A DNA stretch of 64,000 bases from JBIQJD01 sp044507695 (GCA_044507695.1 JBIQJD010000006.1:171581-235580), one strand, 5' to 3'. Shown: positions 17,772 to 27,702, counted from the stretch's first letter. The notes: generated by a model not told the origin, from the sequence alone. A program made the numbers and translations.

Positions 17772-19964
17772 ATGAAAAATTTTTTGAATAGAGTTCTCAC
17801 CACTTTATTTCTTTTCAATATTATATTAACAGCACAAACAGAACATTCATTAATTCAATATGTAAATCCGTTTATTGGAACTGCCAACGGAGGTAATACT
17901 TTTCCCGGCGCTGTTGTTCCGTGGGGAATGATTTCAATAAGCCCGCATAATGCGTCATCACCATCAGGATATCTTTACGGTGAAAAATATTTTTATGGAT
18001 TTGGGCATAATCATTTAAGCGGTACAGGATGTGCAGATCTTGGCTCAGTAATTATAAATATTTCAAAACCAGGTAATAATTCACGTTCAGAAGATTTTAA
18101 ATTCACATATAAGAATGAATCAGCATCACCAGGGTATTACAGTGTATTTTTGAATGAGCCGGAAGTTCTTGCCGAGGCAGCAGTAACTGAGCGTAGTGGA
18201 ATTACTAGGTTTACTCCTGCTAAAGCAGGGAAGATGGAATTTATTCTTGATGCAGGAAAAAGTTTAAACATTACCGGCGGCGGAAAGATTGAAATTATTT
18301 CTGATACTGAGATATCCGGTTACAACATCAGCGGGGGATTTTGTGGTGAAGAAAACAGACAGAAAACTTTTTTCTATCTAAGATTTAATCAGCCGGTAAT
18401 TTCAACGGAAATTTTTTCAAGCGGAAACAAAACAAATTCTCATTTAATTGAAGGAAAAGATATTCCGATCTTTTTAAAAGCAATTTTTGAATTGAGTGAA
18501 GAAAATCCACTCCTGGTTAAAACAGGAATTTCTTACGTTAGTGAAAAAAACGCAAAGGAAAATTTAGATACGGAAATTCCACACTGGAATTTTGAAATGA
18601 TTAAAAAAAATGCCGAAGAAAAGTGGAATGAAAATCTTTCAAAAATAATAAGTGAAGGCGGAACGGAAGAAGATAAAGTAAAATTCTACACAGCGCTTTA
18701 TCATATTCTTATTCATCCAAATATTATTTCAGATGTGAATGGTGAATATCCGCTTATGGGCGGCGGAGGAGTTGGTAAATATTCAGGCAGAAACAGGTAC
18801 ACAATTTTTTCTTTGTGGGATACATACAGAACTTTGCATCCTTTCTTAACTATGATTTATCCTGATAAGCAGTCAGAGATAATCAAAAGCATGCTTGATA
18901 TGTATATTGAATCAGGATATTTACCCAAATGGGAATTAACCGGCGCGGAAACATACATGATGGTTGGTGATGCCGCAGCAACTGTTATAGCAGATTCATA
19001 CATAAAAGGAATAACTGATTTTGATATTGATACAGCGCTGGAAGCAATGATTAAACCAGTATTGATTGACAGCGGTACAACAGCTCCGCCCGTGCGGGCT
19101 GGTTATCATGAACTGCTTCAATATGGTTACATTCCTTTTGAGCAGGATTGGAATGAGGATTGGTGGGTTTGGGGACCGGTTTCAACATCATTAGAATATA
19201 ATTTGAATGATTGGACAATTGCACGCTTTGCTGAAAAAACAGGAAATGAAAATCTTGCATCGGTTTTTTATAAAAGATCTTCATACTATAAAAATCTTTT
19301 TGATAAAAAAACAAAATTTATGAGACCCAGATTAAAAAACGGAAATTGGCTTGATCCATTTGATCCGCTGGTTACAGAAGGCTCAGGTGATTGGGAAGGA
19401 TCAGGCGGACCCGGTTATGTTGAAGGAAATGCATGGAATTATACCTGGTTTGTTCCGCAGGATATTCCCGGCTTAATAGAATTATTCGGCGGAGAAAAAT
19501 CATTTGCGGCAAAGCTTAATATATGTTTTGCTGAAGGCCATTTTACAATTACAAATGAGCCTGATATAGCTTACCCGTATCTTTTCAATTATATAAAAGG
19601 TGAAGAACACCGCAGTGATGAACTAATAACAAAAATTATTAATGAAGCTTTTGGTACAGGACCTAATGGACTTCCCGGAAACGATGACTGCGGTACAATC
19701 TCTGCATGGCTGGCATTTTCAATGCTTGGTTTTTATCCTGATTGTCCGGCGTCAGATTATTACCAGGCTGGTATTCCTTCATTTGATTCTGCAATTATTA
19801 AACTTGATGAAAAATATTTCTCGGGCAGAGAAATAATTATCAAAAAAGAAAAAAAGAAAAGCGGGGCTAGGGAAGTATATCTTAACGGAGAAAAAATATC
19901 CGGCTTCAAACTTGAGCATAAAAAATTGGTTGAAGGAGCTGAAGTAATTTTCTTTACTAAATAA
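17772..19964 (+). CDS. GH92 alpha-mannosidase, secreted
   Basis: Glycoside hydrolase family 92 exo-mannosidase, acting on alpha-linked mannose of glycans or glycoproteins. 730 residues, typical for the family, with a Sec signal peptide (residues 1-22, ending TAQ). Family marks are YVNPFIGTANGGNTFPGA near the N-terminus, KFYTALYHILIHPN, FSLWDTYRTLHP, and the C-terminal GNDDCGTISAWLAFSMLGFYP carrying a catalytic acid region. These enzymes need calcium. No sorting tail is visible, so it is probably periplasmic. It is 14 bp from priA, but no other glycan genes adjoin. Confidence 0.93.
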   Translation: MKNFLNRVLTTLFLFNIILTAQTEHSLIQYVNPFIGTANGGNTFPGAVVPWGMISISPHNASSPSGYLYGEKYFYGFGHNHLSGTGCADLGSVIINISKPGNNSRSEDFKFTYKNESASPGYYSVFLNEPEVLAEAAVTERSGITRFTPAKAGKMEFILDAGKSLNITGGGKIEIISDTEISGYNISGGFCGEENRQKTFFYLRFNQPVISTEIFSSGNKTNSHLIEGKDIPIFLKAIFELSEENPLLVKTGISYVSEKNAKENLDTEIPHWNFEMIKKNAEEKWNENLSKIISEGGTEEDKVKFYTALYHILIHPNIISDVNGEYPLMGGGGVGKYSGRNRYTIFSLWDTYRTLHPFLTMIYPDKQSEIIKSMLDMYIESGYLPKWELTGAETYMMVGDAAATVIADSYIKGITDFDIDTALEAMIKPVLIDSGTTAPPVRAGYHELLQYGYIPFEQDWNEDWWVWGPVSTSLEYNLNDWTIARFAEKTGNENLASVFYKRSSYYKNLFDKKTKFMRPRLKNGNWLDPFDPLVTEGSGDWEGSGGPGYVEGNAWNYTWFVPQDIPGLIELFGGEKSFAAKLNICFAEGHFTITNEPDIAYPYLFNYIKGEEHRSDELITKIINEAFGTGPNGLPGNDDCGTISAWLAFSMLGFYPDCPASDYYQAGIPSFDSAIIKLDEKYFSGREIIIKKEKKKSGAREVYLNGEKISGFKLEHKKLVEGAEVIFFTK

Positions 19965-19973
19965 ATCTTTTTA

Positions 19974-20007
19974 AAAAAATAAAAGGCTGCAAATTAGATG
20001 CAGCCTT
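19974..20007 (-). terminator. Terminator between convergent GH92 and Yip1 genes
   Basis: Nine-bp stem AAGGCTGCA/TGCAGCCTT with a 7-nt loop (19983-20007). On the minus strand it is followed by a T-rich tract, so it should end the Yip1 transcript; on the plus strand the tract is weaker, but it may serve both genes. Confidence 0.7.
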
Positions 20008-20034
20008 CAAAATTAATTTGGAATATTTAAGAAT

Positions 20035-20871
20035 TTACAATCCAAACATTTTCAGGAAAGGTAAAGCTTGTGCCAGCAGGAATAATAATAATCCACCGAT
20101 AAGCCATATACCAAAAACGAGAGCGTAATATTTTCCTGTTGATTGAGATTTAAACATCTTTGCCAGACCAATACTTAAAACAGCATAAGCCCAGATTGAA
20201 ATCGGATCAATCTTAGCGAACACCCAGCCGAGGAATGTAGTCCTGTCTGAACCCAATAATGCTGCAAGGCTTACATCATTCATTAACCTGCCGAATAAAA
20301 TAGCGAGAACGGCAGCAAGTACAACCTGAATAATACTAATATAAGCCGTTAATCCGTTAGCAACCAGTGCAGACGTATATGAACCGGTATCTTTAAAAAC
20401 AAACCGGGCAAAAAGGAAGTAAATCAATGACATAAAAAAGACAAAAATAAACCCAACAATAAAAACTCCTACAGTACTAATGATCATCGTAGTTCCTAAT
20501 CCCATACTTGCCATTTGATCTCTTATTCTCTCCATCTGCTGATCTGCCTGTTCCTGTGTCATCTGTCCTTTTTCAACAGCTTCATCAAGATTTTTCTGAA
20601 TTTGTTCAATCTGTTTTTCCTGTGCCTGCATTCTTATCTGAGGGTCATTCATCATAAGAATGTTTGTTATAGCAACAACAACCAGGAGAATCAGAACAGG
20701 CAAAAACCAATCAATGGTTTTGGGAGGAAACAGGGAAGTAAGACGGAATGTTTCCGATGGCTCGGTAAAAACTCCTGCCATTTTATCTGTATGGCTTAAT
20801 TCAGTCTCCCCGGAAGGTTCCTGCTGAGAGGTTTGAGCATCATTTGAGTTTACAGAATCAAAATTATCCAT
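20035..20871 (-). CDS. Yip1-family integral membrane protein
   Basis: 278 residues with a soluble acidic N-terminus (1-50), a first membrane segment (~55-75), a charged helical stretch likely to form a coiled coil (EKQIEQIQKNLDEAVEKG, ~80-115), and four further membrane segments to the C-terminus. The pattern, including the repeated LF..F..GSYTSAL region, fits the YIP1 domain, whose bacterial role is unknown. The start has a perfect AGGAGG seven bases upstream. It is divergent from the PPIase gene, with 240 bp between. Confidence 0.75.
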   Translation of the reverse strand: MDNFDSVNSNDAQTSQQEPSGETELSHTDKMAGVFTEPSETFRLTSLFPPKTIDWFLPVLILLVVVAITNILMMNDPQIRMQAQEKQIEQIQKNLDEAVEKGQMTQEQADQQMERIRDQMASMGLGTTMIISTVGVFIVGFIFVFFMSLIYFLFARFVFKDTGSYTSALVANGLTAYISIIQVVLAAVLAILFGRLMNDVSLAALLGSDRTTFLGWVFAKIDPISIWAYAVLSIGLAKMFKSQSTGKYYALVFGIWLIGGLLLFLLAQALPFLKMFGL

Positions 20872-21039
20872 TTAACCTCCTGAAAGTGTTAGATTTAGAA
20901 ATAAAAATCTTAATTGTTTTATGAAAAGGCAAGAAAAATATAAATAAGGATAGTATACTACTTTATAATTGCCGCTACTTCTTATCTTTTTTTACACTCT
21001 AAGAAACCTAATAATTGAACTTTTAAACCTAATTTTACA

Positions 21040-21070
21040 TTGCTTTTTTTGGCACATGTGTCTATTTTTG
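21040..21070 (+). promoter_or_regulatory. Bacteroidota-type promoter for the PPIase gene
   Basis: TTG (21040-21042), a 20-nt spacer and TATTTTTG (21063-21070) match TTG-N19/20-TAnnTTTG exactly. It lies 42 bp upstream of the ATG at 21112. Confidence 0.6.
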
Positions 21071-21111
21071 ATATCTTATTTTACAAACGAAATACTGGAG
21101 AATAATTAACT

Positions 21112-23202
21112 ATGGCTATGATGGCCAAGATGAGAAGCCTCGCTCCTGCGTTCATTATAACAGTCGGAGCCATCTTTGTTCTTTTCATGATAATATCTGA
21201 TTCGAACGTAATGGAAGCCTTTGGCGGCAGATCTAACAACATAGGTTCCGTAAATGGTGAAGATATTACATATACTGAATTTATGAATGTGCTTGAGCAG
21301 CAGCGCGAAGCTCAAAGGAATCAAACAGGGCAGGATATTCCCGACGAAAATATGGATATGTTCAGAGAACAGGTTTGGGAAGCAATTGTTACCCAAAAAC
21401 TGCTTGAAGAACAAATTGAAAAATTCGGAATTACTGTTACTGATGAAGAAATTAATGATGTGATTCTTGGTGAAAATCCTCCGGCATTTCTAAAACAAAA
21501 TTTTATTGATTCTACAGGAAATTTTAACCGTTCACTTTATGAACAGGCTCTTTTTGATCCGAGAAATAAAGAGGCGTTGATTCAGGCTGAAGAATATGTA
21601 AGACAAACCCGCCTTAATGAAAAACTGCAGAGTATCCTTCTTGCCACAATTACAGTTTCAGAAGCTGAGATAAAAAGGAAATATATTGACCAGAATATCT
21701 CTATGAATGCGCAGTTTGCCCTTGCTGATATAAACCAGATGCCTGATTCAATAGTTAGTGCCGATGATAGTGAATTAAAAAAATATTATGACAATAATCT
21801 TGACAGATATAAAATTCAGGCACAGCGTAAATTAAAATATGTTTTGTTCAGGCACGCTGCTTCTGCAACAGATACCGCCCAGATTAAGAGAAGCTTTGAA
21901 TTGCTTGCAGAGAATTTCAGGAAAGATACATTAAGCTTTGAAGAGACAGTTAATATTTACGGCGATACACAATACATGAAAGATACTGTCTCACCCGCAG
22001 CTTTGCCTGGTGAAGTTCTTGACGAACTTGTTAAAGCTTCCGCCGGTGATATAATCGGACCGGTTGCAACGCCGCAGGGAATGGTTCTCTATCATTTACT
22101 TGGTGTTGTAAATTCAAATGAGACATTTGTAAAGGCATCGCACATTCTTATTAATCAATATGGAAGTGATGAGAAAAATCTTGAAGAAGCAAACAAGGTT
22201 TATGAACAGATAGTGAACGGCGCAAGTTTTGAAAAGCTTGCACAGGAAAAATCAGCCAGCCCGGAAGGACAAACCAAAGGCGGTGATCTTGGATGGTTCG
22301 GCAAAGGAATGATGGTTCCTGAATTTGAAAAAGCTGCAATGGAAGGGAAGGTTGGTGTTCTTCAGAAACCGGTTAAGACAAGCTACGGCTACCATATAAT
22401 AAAAACCACCGGCAAAACAAATAGTAAATATGTTGTTGAATGGACAACTGCTCAGATTAAAGCTTCAGCCGCTACAATTGATGCACAGTATAATGCAGCC
22501 GCTGATTTTGCATATCTTGCAGAAAAAAATGGATTTGAGAATGAAGCAAAACTCATGAACTACACTATACAGGAAACTGCTCCTTTCTCTAAAGAAGCAA
22601 GTTCTGTTCCCGGATTAGGAGTAAATAAAAGATTGATTGAATTTGCCTTTGATAACAGTTTGAATACTGTTGCTGATCGTCCGTTTAAAGTAACAGGCGG
22701 ATATGCGGTTGTTTATGTTTCCGAAATAATTAATGAAGGTGTACAATCTTTTGATGAAGTGAAAAACATGATAAGACCTATTGTTCTTAGAGAAAAGAAA
22801 TTCCAGAAAGCGAAAGAGATAGCGGAGACTGTAAAGAAAAAAGTTGGCAGTGATTTATCACAGGCACCAACTGTAAGCAACTACGTTATATACAATACTA
22901 CAGGTAATTTCACTCCCGGCGGAACCATACCAATGGTTGGCAGAGATTATACATTTGCCAATAAAGCTCTTGATCTTGAACTGAACAAAATTTCTGATCC
23001 GGTGAAGGGAATAAGAGGTTACTATTTAATTAAAGTTACAGAACGTACACCATTTGATTCTACTGCTTACGGCATTCAAAGGAATATGCTGCGAGATAAT
23101 ATTCTGCAGGAAAAGAAAAGCATGTTCTTTAATCAGTGGCTGGCTAAGTTAAAACAGGATGCTGATATAGTAGATAACCGCTACATGTTTTTCGGACAAT
23201 AA
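21112..23202 (+). CDS. SurA/PpiD-like periplasmic peptidyl-prolyl isomerase
   Basis: Membrane-anchored periplasmic foldase of 696 residues. Residues ~12-32 are a single membrane anchor, as in PpiD. The SurA_N-type chaperone region follows (~35-240: SVNGEDITYTEFMNVLEQQ). A parvulin PPIase domain at ~335-440 shows KASHILIN, GGDLGWFGKGMMVPEFEKA and SYGYHIIKTTG. A second, degenerate parvulin-like unit occupies ~560-690. It should help outer-membrane and secreted proteins fold. A promoter and a strong downstream terminator suggest a single-gene unit. Confidence 0.9.
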   Translation: MAMMAKMRSLAPAFIITVGAIFVLFMIISDSNVMEAFGGRSNNIGSVNGEDITYTEFMNVLEQQREAQRNQTGQDIPDENMDMFREQVWEAIVTQKLLEEQIEKFGITVTDEEINDVILGENPPAFLKQNFIDSTGNFNRSLYEQALFDPRNKEALIQAEEYVRQTRLNEKLQSILLATITVSEAEIKRKYIDQNISMNAQFALADINQMPDSIVSADDSELKKYYDNNLDRYKIQAQRKLKYVLFRHAASATDTAQIKRSFELLAENFRKDTLSFEETVNIYGDTQYMKDTVSPAALPGEVLDELVKASAGDIIGPVATPQGMVLYHLLGVVNSNETFVKASHILINQYGSDEKNLEEANKVYEQIVNGASFEKLAQEKSASPEGQTKGGDLGWFGKGMMVPEFEKAAMEGKVGVLQKPVKTSYGYHIIKTTGKTNSKYVVEWTTAQIKASAATIDAQYNAAADFAYLAEKNGFENEAKLMNYTIQETAPFSKEASSVPGLGVNKRLIEFAFDNSLNTVADRPFKVTGGYAVVYVSEIINEGVQSFDEVKNMIRPIVLREKKFQKAKEIAETVKKKVGSDLSQAPTVSNYVIYNTTGNFTPGGTIPMVGRDYTFANKALDLELNKISDPVKGIRGYYLIKVTERTPFDSTAYGIQRNMLRDNILQEKKSMFFNQWLAKLKQDADIVDNRYMFFGQ

Positions 23203-23227
23203 TTTTATCTGAATAATTCTTAAGTTT

Positions 23228-23266
23228 AAAACCGGGCTGGTCAGTAACTGATCTACCCGGTTTTTT
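23228..23266 (+). terminator. Terminator after the PPIase gene
   Basis: AAAACCGGG (23228-23236) pairs with CCCGGTTTT (23256-23264), with an inner TCAG/CTGA pairing, and is followed by further T residues. Strong rho-independent form. Confidence 0.85.
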
Positions 23267-23284
23267 CGTTTAAAGAAATATATT

Positions 23285-23998
23285 ATGAAATATAAAATCG
23301 TTATTCTTCTGCTGTTTGCCTGCGCTTCATTCAGCAGTGCACAATTTAACGGGAAAAAGTTTGCTGTTAGTGTAAATGCAGTTTATACAACTACTGCAAA
23401 AATTTATTTATCTCCCAATTCTTCTGATCAAATTATAAGAAACAGTTTTTTTCCGCTGGATGATATTGTTAATCCTTCTGTTGATTTAAAATATTCTTTA
23501 ACAGATCAGATAATTTTAGGACTTGGAACCGAATACATGAAGGAAACAAAATCAGGCAAAAACCTTACTGCATTTTCCGGAAACCAGACAGTAGCAGTTG
23601 ATGTTGAAGATGGATTCATTTTAATACCGCTTGAATTTTCGGTTTATTATAAACTTCCTTTCTCAACAGAGAAGTTTAAATTTTTGATGGGCGGCGGTGC
23701 GGGATTGTATTTCGGAGAGCATGTTAGAAAATTCGGAGATGCTGAAGTATCTAATGTGAACAGAAAAACAGCGTACGGAATTCATGTAATGCTGACAATG
23801 GATTATCTGATCAAACCATATCTGTCAATCCGTGGAGAAATGAAGTTCCGCGATCCGCAGTTTAGTGTAACCAGCCGTTACAATAAACAGCAGGTAAATT
23901 ATGATGGCAAAACAATTACACTTGCTCAGGAAACCTTCGATTCAAAAATTAACGTTGATGGTGTTACATTCTTAACCGGAATTGCATTTCAATTTTAA
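23285..23998 (+). CDS. Outer-membrane beta-barrel protein
   Basis: 237 residues: signal peptide 1-20 (SFSSAQ), then alternating hydrophobic/polar strands with turns rich in G, N and D, ending in the aromatic GIAFQF typical of outer-membrane barrels. FLMGGGAGLYFGEHVRKFG and the strand pairs suggest a small 8-10 strand barrel of the OmpW/OprF-like outer-membrane class. No specific function is recognised. It lies just after a terminator and probably has its own transcript. Confidence 0.75.
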   Translation: MKYKIVILLLFACASFSSAQFNGKKFAVSVNAVYTTTAKIYLSPNSSDQIIRNSFFPLDDIVNPSVDLKYSLTDQIILGLGTEYMKETKSGKNLTAFSGNQTVAVDVEDGFILIPLEFSVYYKLPFSTEKFKFLMGGGAGLYFGEHVRKFGDAEVSNVNRKTAYGIHVMLTMDYLIKPYLSIRGEMKFRDPQFSVTSRYNKQQVNYDGKTITLAQETFDSKINVDGVTFLTGIAFQF

Positions 23999-24023
23999 TT
24001 ACTGATACCTTCTTTACAATAAT

Positions 24024-24054
24024 TTGTATTTACCTGATCATCTGTTTAATTTTT
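24024..24054 (+). promoter_or_regulatory. Probable promoter for aroK-aroB
   Basis: TTG (24024-24026), a 20-nt spacer, then TAATTTTT (24047-24054), 7 of 8 to TAnnTTTG. It ends 18 bp before the aroK ATG. Confidence 0.45.
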
Positions 24055-24072
24055 AATCATAAAAATTATTTT

Positions 24073-24609
24073 ATGAAGACGAATATTATCTACCTTGCCG
24101 GATTTATGGGCGCAGGCAAAAGCACCGTTGGACCTATACTTGCAAACACAATCGGCTGGGATTTTTATGATCTTGATAAGGTGATTGAAAAAAAAGAGAA
24201 GCGGAAAATCAGGGAAATTTTTGAACAATCCGGTGAACTTTATTTCAGAGATATTGAGAGCAAAACTTTACATGAATTATCTGAGTGCTCAAAGGTAATT
24301 GTTGCACTGGGCGGCGGTGCAATTTTGAGTGAAGATAATTTTAATCTGATGAAGAGAACCGGGAAAATTATCTACTTAAAAGTTTCTCCCGAACAGATAT
24401 TTGAAAGATTAAAACACAAACGGGACCGCCCGATTCTTCTTAATGCAAATGGAGAAGGATATACAAAACAGGAACTGCTGGAGAAAATAATTAAACTGTT
24501 TGATGAAAGAAAAAGTTATTATGAGAAAGCTGATTTTACAGTGGAAACTGATAACATTCCTGTAGGTAAAACAGTTGATGTTCTGGCAAATATTATTTTA
24601 AAATTATAG
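24073..24609 (+). CDS. aroK: Shikimate kinase
   Basis: Phosphorylates shikimate at the 3-position, fifth step of the chorismate pathway, in the cytosol. 178 residues. Walker A is GFMGAGKST (10-18). The shikimate-binding DLDKVIE and RDIESKTL are present, as are the ALGGGAI Walker B-type glycines and the lid RDRPIL. It is followed by aroB with an 11-bp gap; the pair is a common operon, catalysing the fifth and second steps of the pathway. Confidence 0.96.
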   Translation: MKTNIIYLAGFMGAGKSTVGPILANTIGWDFYDLDKVIEKKEKRKIREIFEQSGELYFRDIESKTLHELSECSKVIVALGGGAILSEDNFNLMKRTGKIIYLKVSPEQIFERLKHKRDRPILLNANGEGYTKQELLEKIIKLFDERKSYYEKADFTVETDNIPVGKTVDVLANIILKL

Positions 24610-24620
24610 AAGTTAGGAAA

Positions 24621-25712
24621 TTGAAAAAGGTATCAGTAAGTACAACAGGGAAAAATTATCCGGTTTATATCGGCAAATCTATTTTAAATGAAGCTGTATT
24701 ATCTGCTGCGGAAGAATATTCCTCTAAAAAAATTTTAGTAGTAGCAGATGAAAATGTGCTTGAAAATCATTCAAAAAAAATAAAAGATGTTTTTTCTGTT
24801 TCCGGAAAAAACACATTCCTTTACAAATTAAAAAGCGGTGAGAAAAGAAAATCATATATAGAACTGAATAAGATTTATTCATTCTTACTGAAAAATAATT
24901 TTGGAAGAGATTCGCTAATAGTTGCAATCGGCGGAGGTGTGGCAGGTGATCTATCAGGCTATGCTGCTTCAACCTATATGCGGGGAATAAATTTAATTCA
25001 CATTCCAACAACTCTTCTTGCAATGGTCGATAGTTCAATCGGCGGCAAAACCGGGATAAATTTCAATACAAGGAAAAATATTATCGGTTCATTTTATCAG
25101 CCGGAAATGGTTATCACCGATCTTGATTTTTTATCTTCATTACCAGACAGTGAAATCACTTCAGGAATAGGTGAGATAATTAAGTATGCCTTCCTTTCAG
25201 AAAAAAAATTTTACAGCTATGTTAAAAAGAACGTGTTAAAAATTTATGAAGATGATTTAAAAATTCTTGAAGAAATAGTTCTTAAATCTGTTAAGATAAA
25301 AGCAGGAGTAGTTTCACAGGATGAAAAAGAAGGAAGCCTGCGCAAAATTTTAAATCTCGGACACACATTCGCTCATGCCTTTGAAACGGATTTAAATTTC
25401 AAAATAAAACATGGTGAAGCTGTAATTGCAGGAATAATTTCAGCATTATTTTTAGCTGAGAAAACCGGCATTCTTACCAAAGAAAAACTGAATGAATTTA
25501 TAGAGCTTCCGTTAAAAATTAAATTAAGCGGAAGAATTAAATCATTAAACAATGAGAACGCTTATTCTGTTATGTTATCTGATAAGAAAAACAGGGAAGG
25601 AAAAATAAAATTTGTTCTTCCTGCAGATACAGGCAGCATACTTATTGATGTTGAAGCAGATAAAAATGATGTTCTTTATTCATTAAGCAAAACAAAAGAA
25701 ATATTAAGCTAA
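24621..25712 (+). CDS. aroB: 3-dehydroquinate synthase
   Basis: NAD- and metal-dependent enzyme converting DAHP to 3-dehydroquinate. 363 residues, starting at TTG (24621) after TTAGGAAA. Visible motifs are the NAD site GGGVAGDLSGYAASTYMRG, IPTTLLAMVDSSIGGKTGIN, and the metal ligands E in SGIGEIIKYAF, H in LNLGHTFAHA and H in IKHGEAV. Fully consistent with an active enzyme. Co-transcribed with aroK. Confidence 0.96.
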   Translation: MKKVSVSTTGKNYPVYIGKSILNEAVLSAAEEYSSKKILVVADENVLENHSKKIKDVFSVSGKNTFLYKLKSGEKRKSYIELNKIYSFLLKNNFGRDSLIVAIGGGVAGDLSGYAASTYMRGINLIHIPTTLLAMVDSSIGGKTGINFNTRKNIIGSFYQPEMVITDLDFLSSLPDSEITSGIGEIIKYAFLSEKKFYSYVKKNVLKIYEDDLKILEEIVLKSVKIKAGVVSQDEKEGSLRKILNLGHTFAHAFETDLNFKIKHGEAVIAGIISALFLAEKTGILTKEKLNEFIELPLKIKLSGRIKSLNNENAYSVMLSDKKNREGKIKFVLPADTGSILIDVEADKNDVLYSLSKTKEILS

Positions 25713-25726
25713 TAACCGGAGATCTG

Positions 25727-27496
25727 ATGTTCAGAAAATTGTTATTGTTCGTTCTTCTTTTCAGTGCTTGTACTTTTTCACAACCAAAAGAGGAGGTAAG
25801 GGCAGTTTGGGTAACTACTGTTTATAATCTTGATTGGCCGGCAGCATTTTCGAATGCAGCACAGCAGCGCTCATCTATGATTGATCTTTTAGACAAATTG
25901 AAAGCAGCAAATTTTAACACAATAATGCTTCAGGTTAGAGCAAGAGGTGATCTTCTTTATCCAAGTGAAATTGAACCCTGGAGCAAAGCTCTTACCGGAA
26001 ACTTGGGTGGTAATCCGGGTTATGATCCGCTTCAGTTTGTACTTGATGAAGCCCATAAACGCGGCATTGAAGTTCATGCCTGGTGGAATGTTTATAAAGT
26101 TTACGGAACAGGAATGCCGCCTAATACAACTCCGCAGCACATAGTTTTGAAACATCCTGAACTTTGCAAATTATATGATAATGAATGGTGGATGGATCCC
26201 GGAATTCCTGAAACAAAAACCTATCTGCTTAATCTTGCAATGGAATTGATAAGAAAATATAATATTGATGGAATTCATTTTGATTTTATAAGATATCCTA
26301 ATCCTGATTTTCTTGATGAAAGCACATACCAGCAGTACGGAAATGGAGTCAGCAAAGCAAACTGGCGTAGAAATAATATCACGCAGTTTGTTTCAGCTCT
26401 GTATGATTCTGTTAAGAATGTAAAACCAATGCTGAAGGTTGGCAGCGCTCCGATAGGAATTTATCAGGATTTATCTCAATGCCAGTCGGGCTGGGATAGT
26501 TATTCAAACACATATCAGGATTCCCGCCGCTGGGTTCTTGCCAGGATTCATGATTACATGGCTCCGCAGATTTACTGGGATATTAATTCCTGCCCGCGTT
26601 TTGATTCACTTGCAATGAACTGGGTTGCAAATTCAAACGGAAGGCACATTTATCCCGGCATAGCTGTTTACAGAATGGGCGCTTCAGACGGCAACTGGCC
26701 CGCATCAGAAATTTTAGCACAGATTGATTCATCACGTGTTTACGGGGCAAACGGGCAATCATTATACAGAACAGCAAGTGTCAGCAGCAATCAAAAAAAT
26801 CTATATAACCTGCTAAAGGAGAATCAATATAAATATCCTGCAAACATTCCTCCCATGCCATGGAAGGATGATGTAAAACCAAATGCGCCTGAAAGTTTAA
26901 CAATCAGCACTGAAGATTCTCTTACATACACGTTAACGTGGAATAAACCGCTTCCTGCGGCTGATGGTGATACAGCAATATATTACAATGTTTATATGGA
27001 TAATTCTTCACCGGTTGATATTAATGATGTAAAGAAAATGGTTAAGTTCAGAATTGTGAATGATACAACGGCACAAATCACTTTATCTTCTATTCTGGCA
27101 GAGAATACCTATTTTGCTGTTACAGCTTACGATAAAGGATATAATGAAAGCGCTCCTGCGGAGGCTTCAATAATTGTTACTTCAGTAGAAGATGAAATTA
27201 CAGTTAATGGTTTTAAACTTCATCAGAATTATCCTAATCCGTTTAACCCGTCTACCAGAATCTCTTTTGAAATTCCTGCATCTGAAAATGGTGTTCTGCA
27301 GTTGGTAACTTTAAAAATTTATGATCTGCTTGGTGAAGAAGTTGCGCAGCTTGTAAATGAATTTAAACCTGCAGGAAATTATGAAGTTGAGTTTAATAGT
27401 AATAATGGAGATAGAAAATTATCAAGCGGCATATATTTTTATGAACTGCGCAGCGGTGCCTCTGTGCTTACAAGAAAAATGATTCTGCTTCAATAG
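25727..27496 (+). CDS. Secreted glycoside hydrolase-like protein with type IX sorting tail
   Basis: 589 residues in modular order. A signal peptide (1-18) is followed by a GHL10/DUF187-type TIM barrel (~22-345). The barrel begins EEVRAVWVTTVYNLDWP and carries GIHFDFIRYPNP, where the DxxR-type acidic residue sits, plus APQIYWDI. A fibronectin type III domain follows (~375-470), then a C-terminal tail (~495-589) beginning KLHQNYPNPFNPSTRISFEI and ending in a short basic/hydrophobic sequence. The tail is the type IX secretion signal seen widely in Ignavibacteriota and Bacteroidota. The protein is therefore exported to the surface or medium; likely target is a polysaccharide or peptidoglycan. Confidence 0.88.
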   Translation: MFRKLLLFVLLFSACTFSQPKEEVRAVWVTTVYNLDWPAAFSNAAQQRSSMIDLLDKLKAANFNTIMLQVRARGDLLYPSEIEPWSKALTGNLGGNPGYDPLQFVLDEAHKRGIEVHAWWNVYKVYGTGMPPNTTPQHIVLKHPELCKLYDNEWWMDPGIPETKTYLLNLAMELIRKYNIDGIHFDFIRYPNPDFLDESTYQQYGNGVSKANWRRNNITQFVSALYDSVKNVKPMLKVGSAPIGIYQDLSQCQSGWDSYSNTYQDSRRWVLARIHDYMAPQIYWDINSCPRFDSLAMNWVANSNGRHIYPGIAVYRMGASDGNWPASEILAQIDSSRVYGANGQSLYRTASVSSNQKNLYNLLKENQYKYPANIPPMPWKDDVKPNAPESLTISTEDSLTYTLTWNKPLPAADGDTAIYYNVYMDNSSPVDINDVKKMVKFRIVNDTTAQITLSSILAENTYFAVTAYDKGYNESAPAEASIIVTSVEDEITVNGFKLHQNYPNPFNPSTRISFEIPASENGVLQLVTLKIYDLLGEEVAQLVNEFKPAGNYEVEFNSNNGDRKLSSGIYFYELRSGASVLTRKMILLQ

Positions 27497-27664
27497 TTTA
27501 AAAAGGAAATGCCGGACTTGAGGGCTTGTCCGGCATTTAAGAGTGTCAAAAGGGAGGGTATATGCTTAAAACTATTTTCAGGTTTAATTATACAATGATT
27601 ATGCCATAAAAAATGTTGAGATTTTATACGGAAAAGAGATAGTGTCTAATTCTCATAAGTAAAA
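27497..27664 (+). repeat. Tandem unit A: hairpin + tiny ORF + hairpin
   Basis: First of two related ~170-nt units. Order: A-rich AAAAAGGAA; an 11-bp stem AAATGCCGGAC/GTCCGGCATTT (27507-27538); a strong ribosome-binding site GGGAGGG; ORF 27562-27609; AAAAAATGT; and a second weak hairpin GAGA/TCTC followed by ATAAG (27636-27659). Unit B has the same order with different stem sequence, so pairing rather than sequence is kept. No T-run follows the first stem, so it is not an ordinary terminator of the glycosidase gene. Confidence 0.65.
27562..27609 (+). CDS. Tiny ORF, MLKTIFR peptide A (15 aa)
   Basis: Encodes MLKTIFRFNYTMIMP. AGGGAGGG lies 4 bp upstream. It aligns without gaps to peptide B, sharing the first seven residues and the MP near the end, with aromatic and hydrophobic positions kept in between. 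The first 19 coding bases are identical between copies. Whether it is translated is not known; it could be a leader peptide, a signalling peptide or a type I toxin-like peptide. Confidence 0.45.
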   Translation: MLKTIFRFNYTMIMP

Positions 27665-27702
27665 TTTACCTGATTGATGATTTATTTTAGAAATGATTAC
27701 CG

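Noticed and set aside
27507..27538. First hairpin as a simple terminator of the glycosidase gene
   Set aside because: No T-run follows on the plus strand, and the same hairpin-plus-ORF order recurs in unit B away from any gene end.
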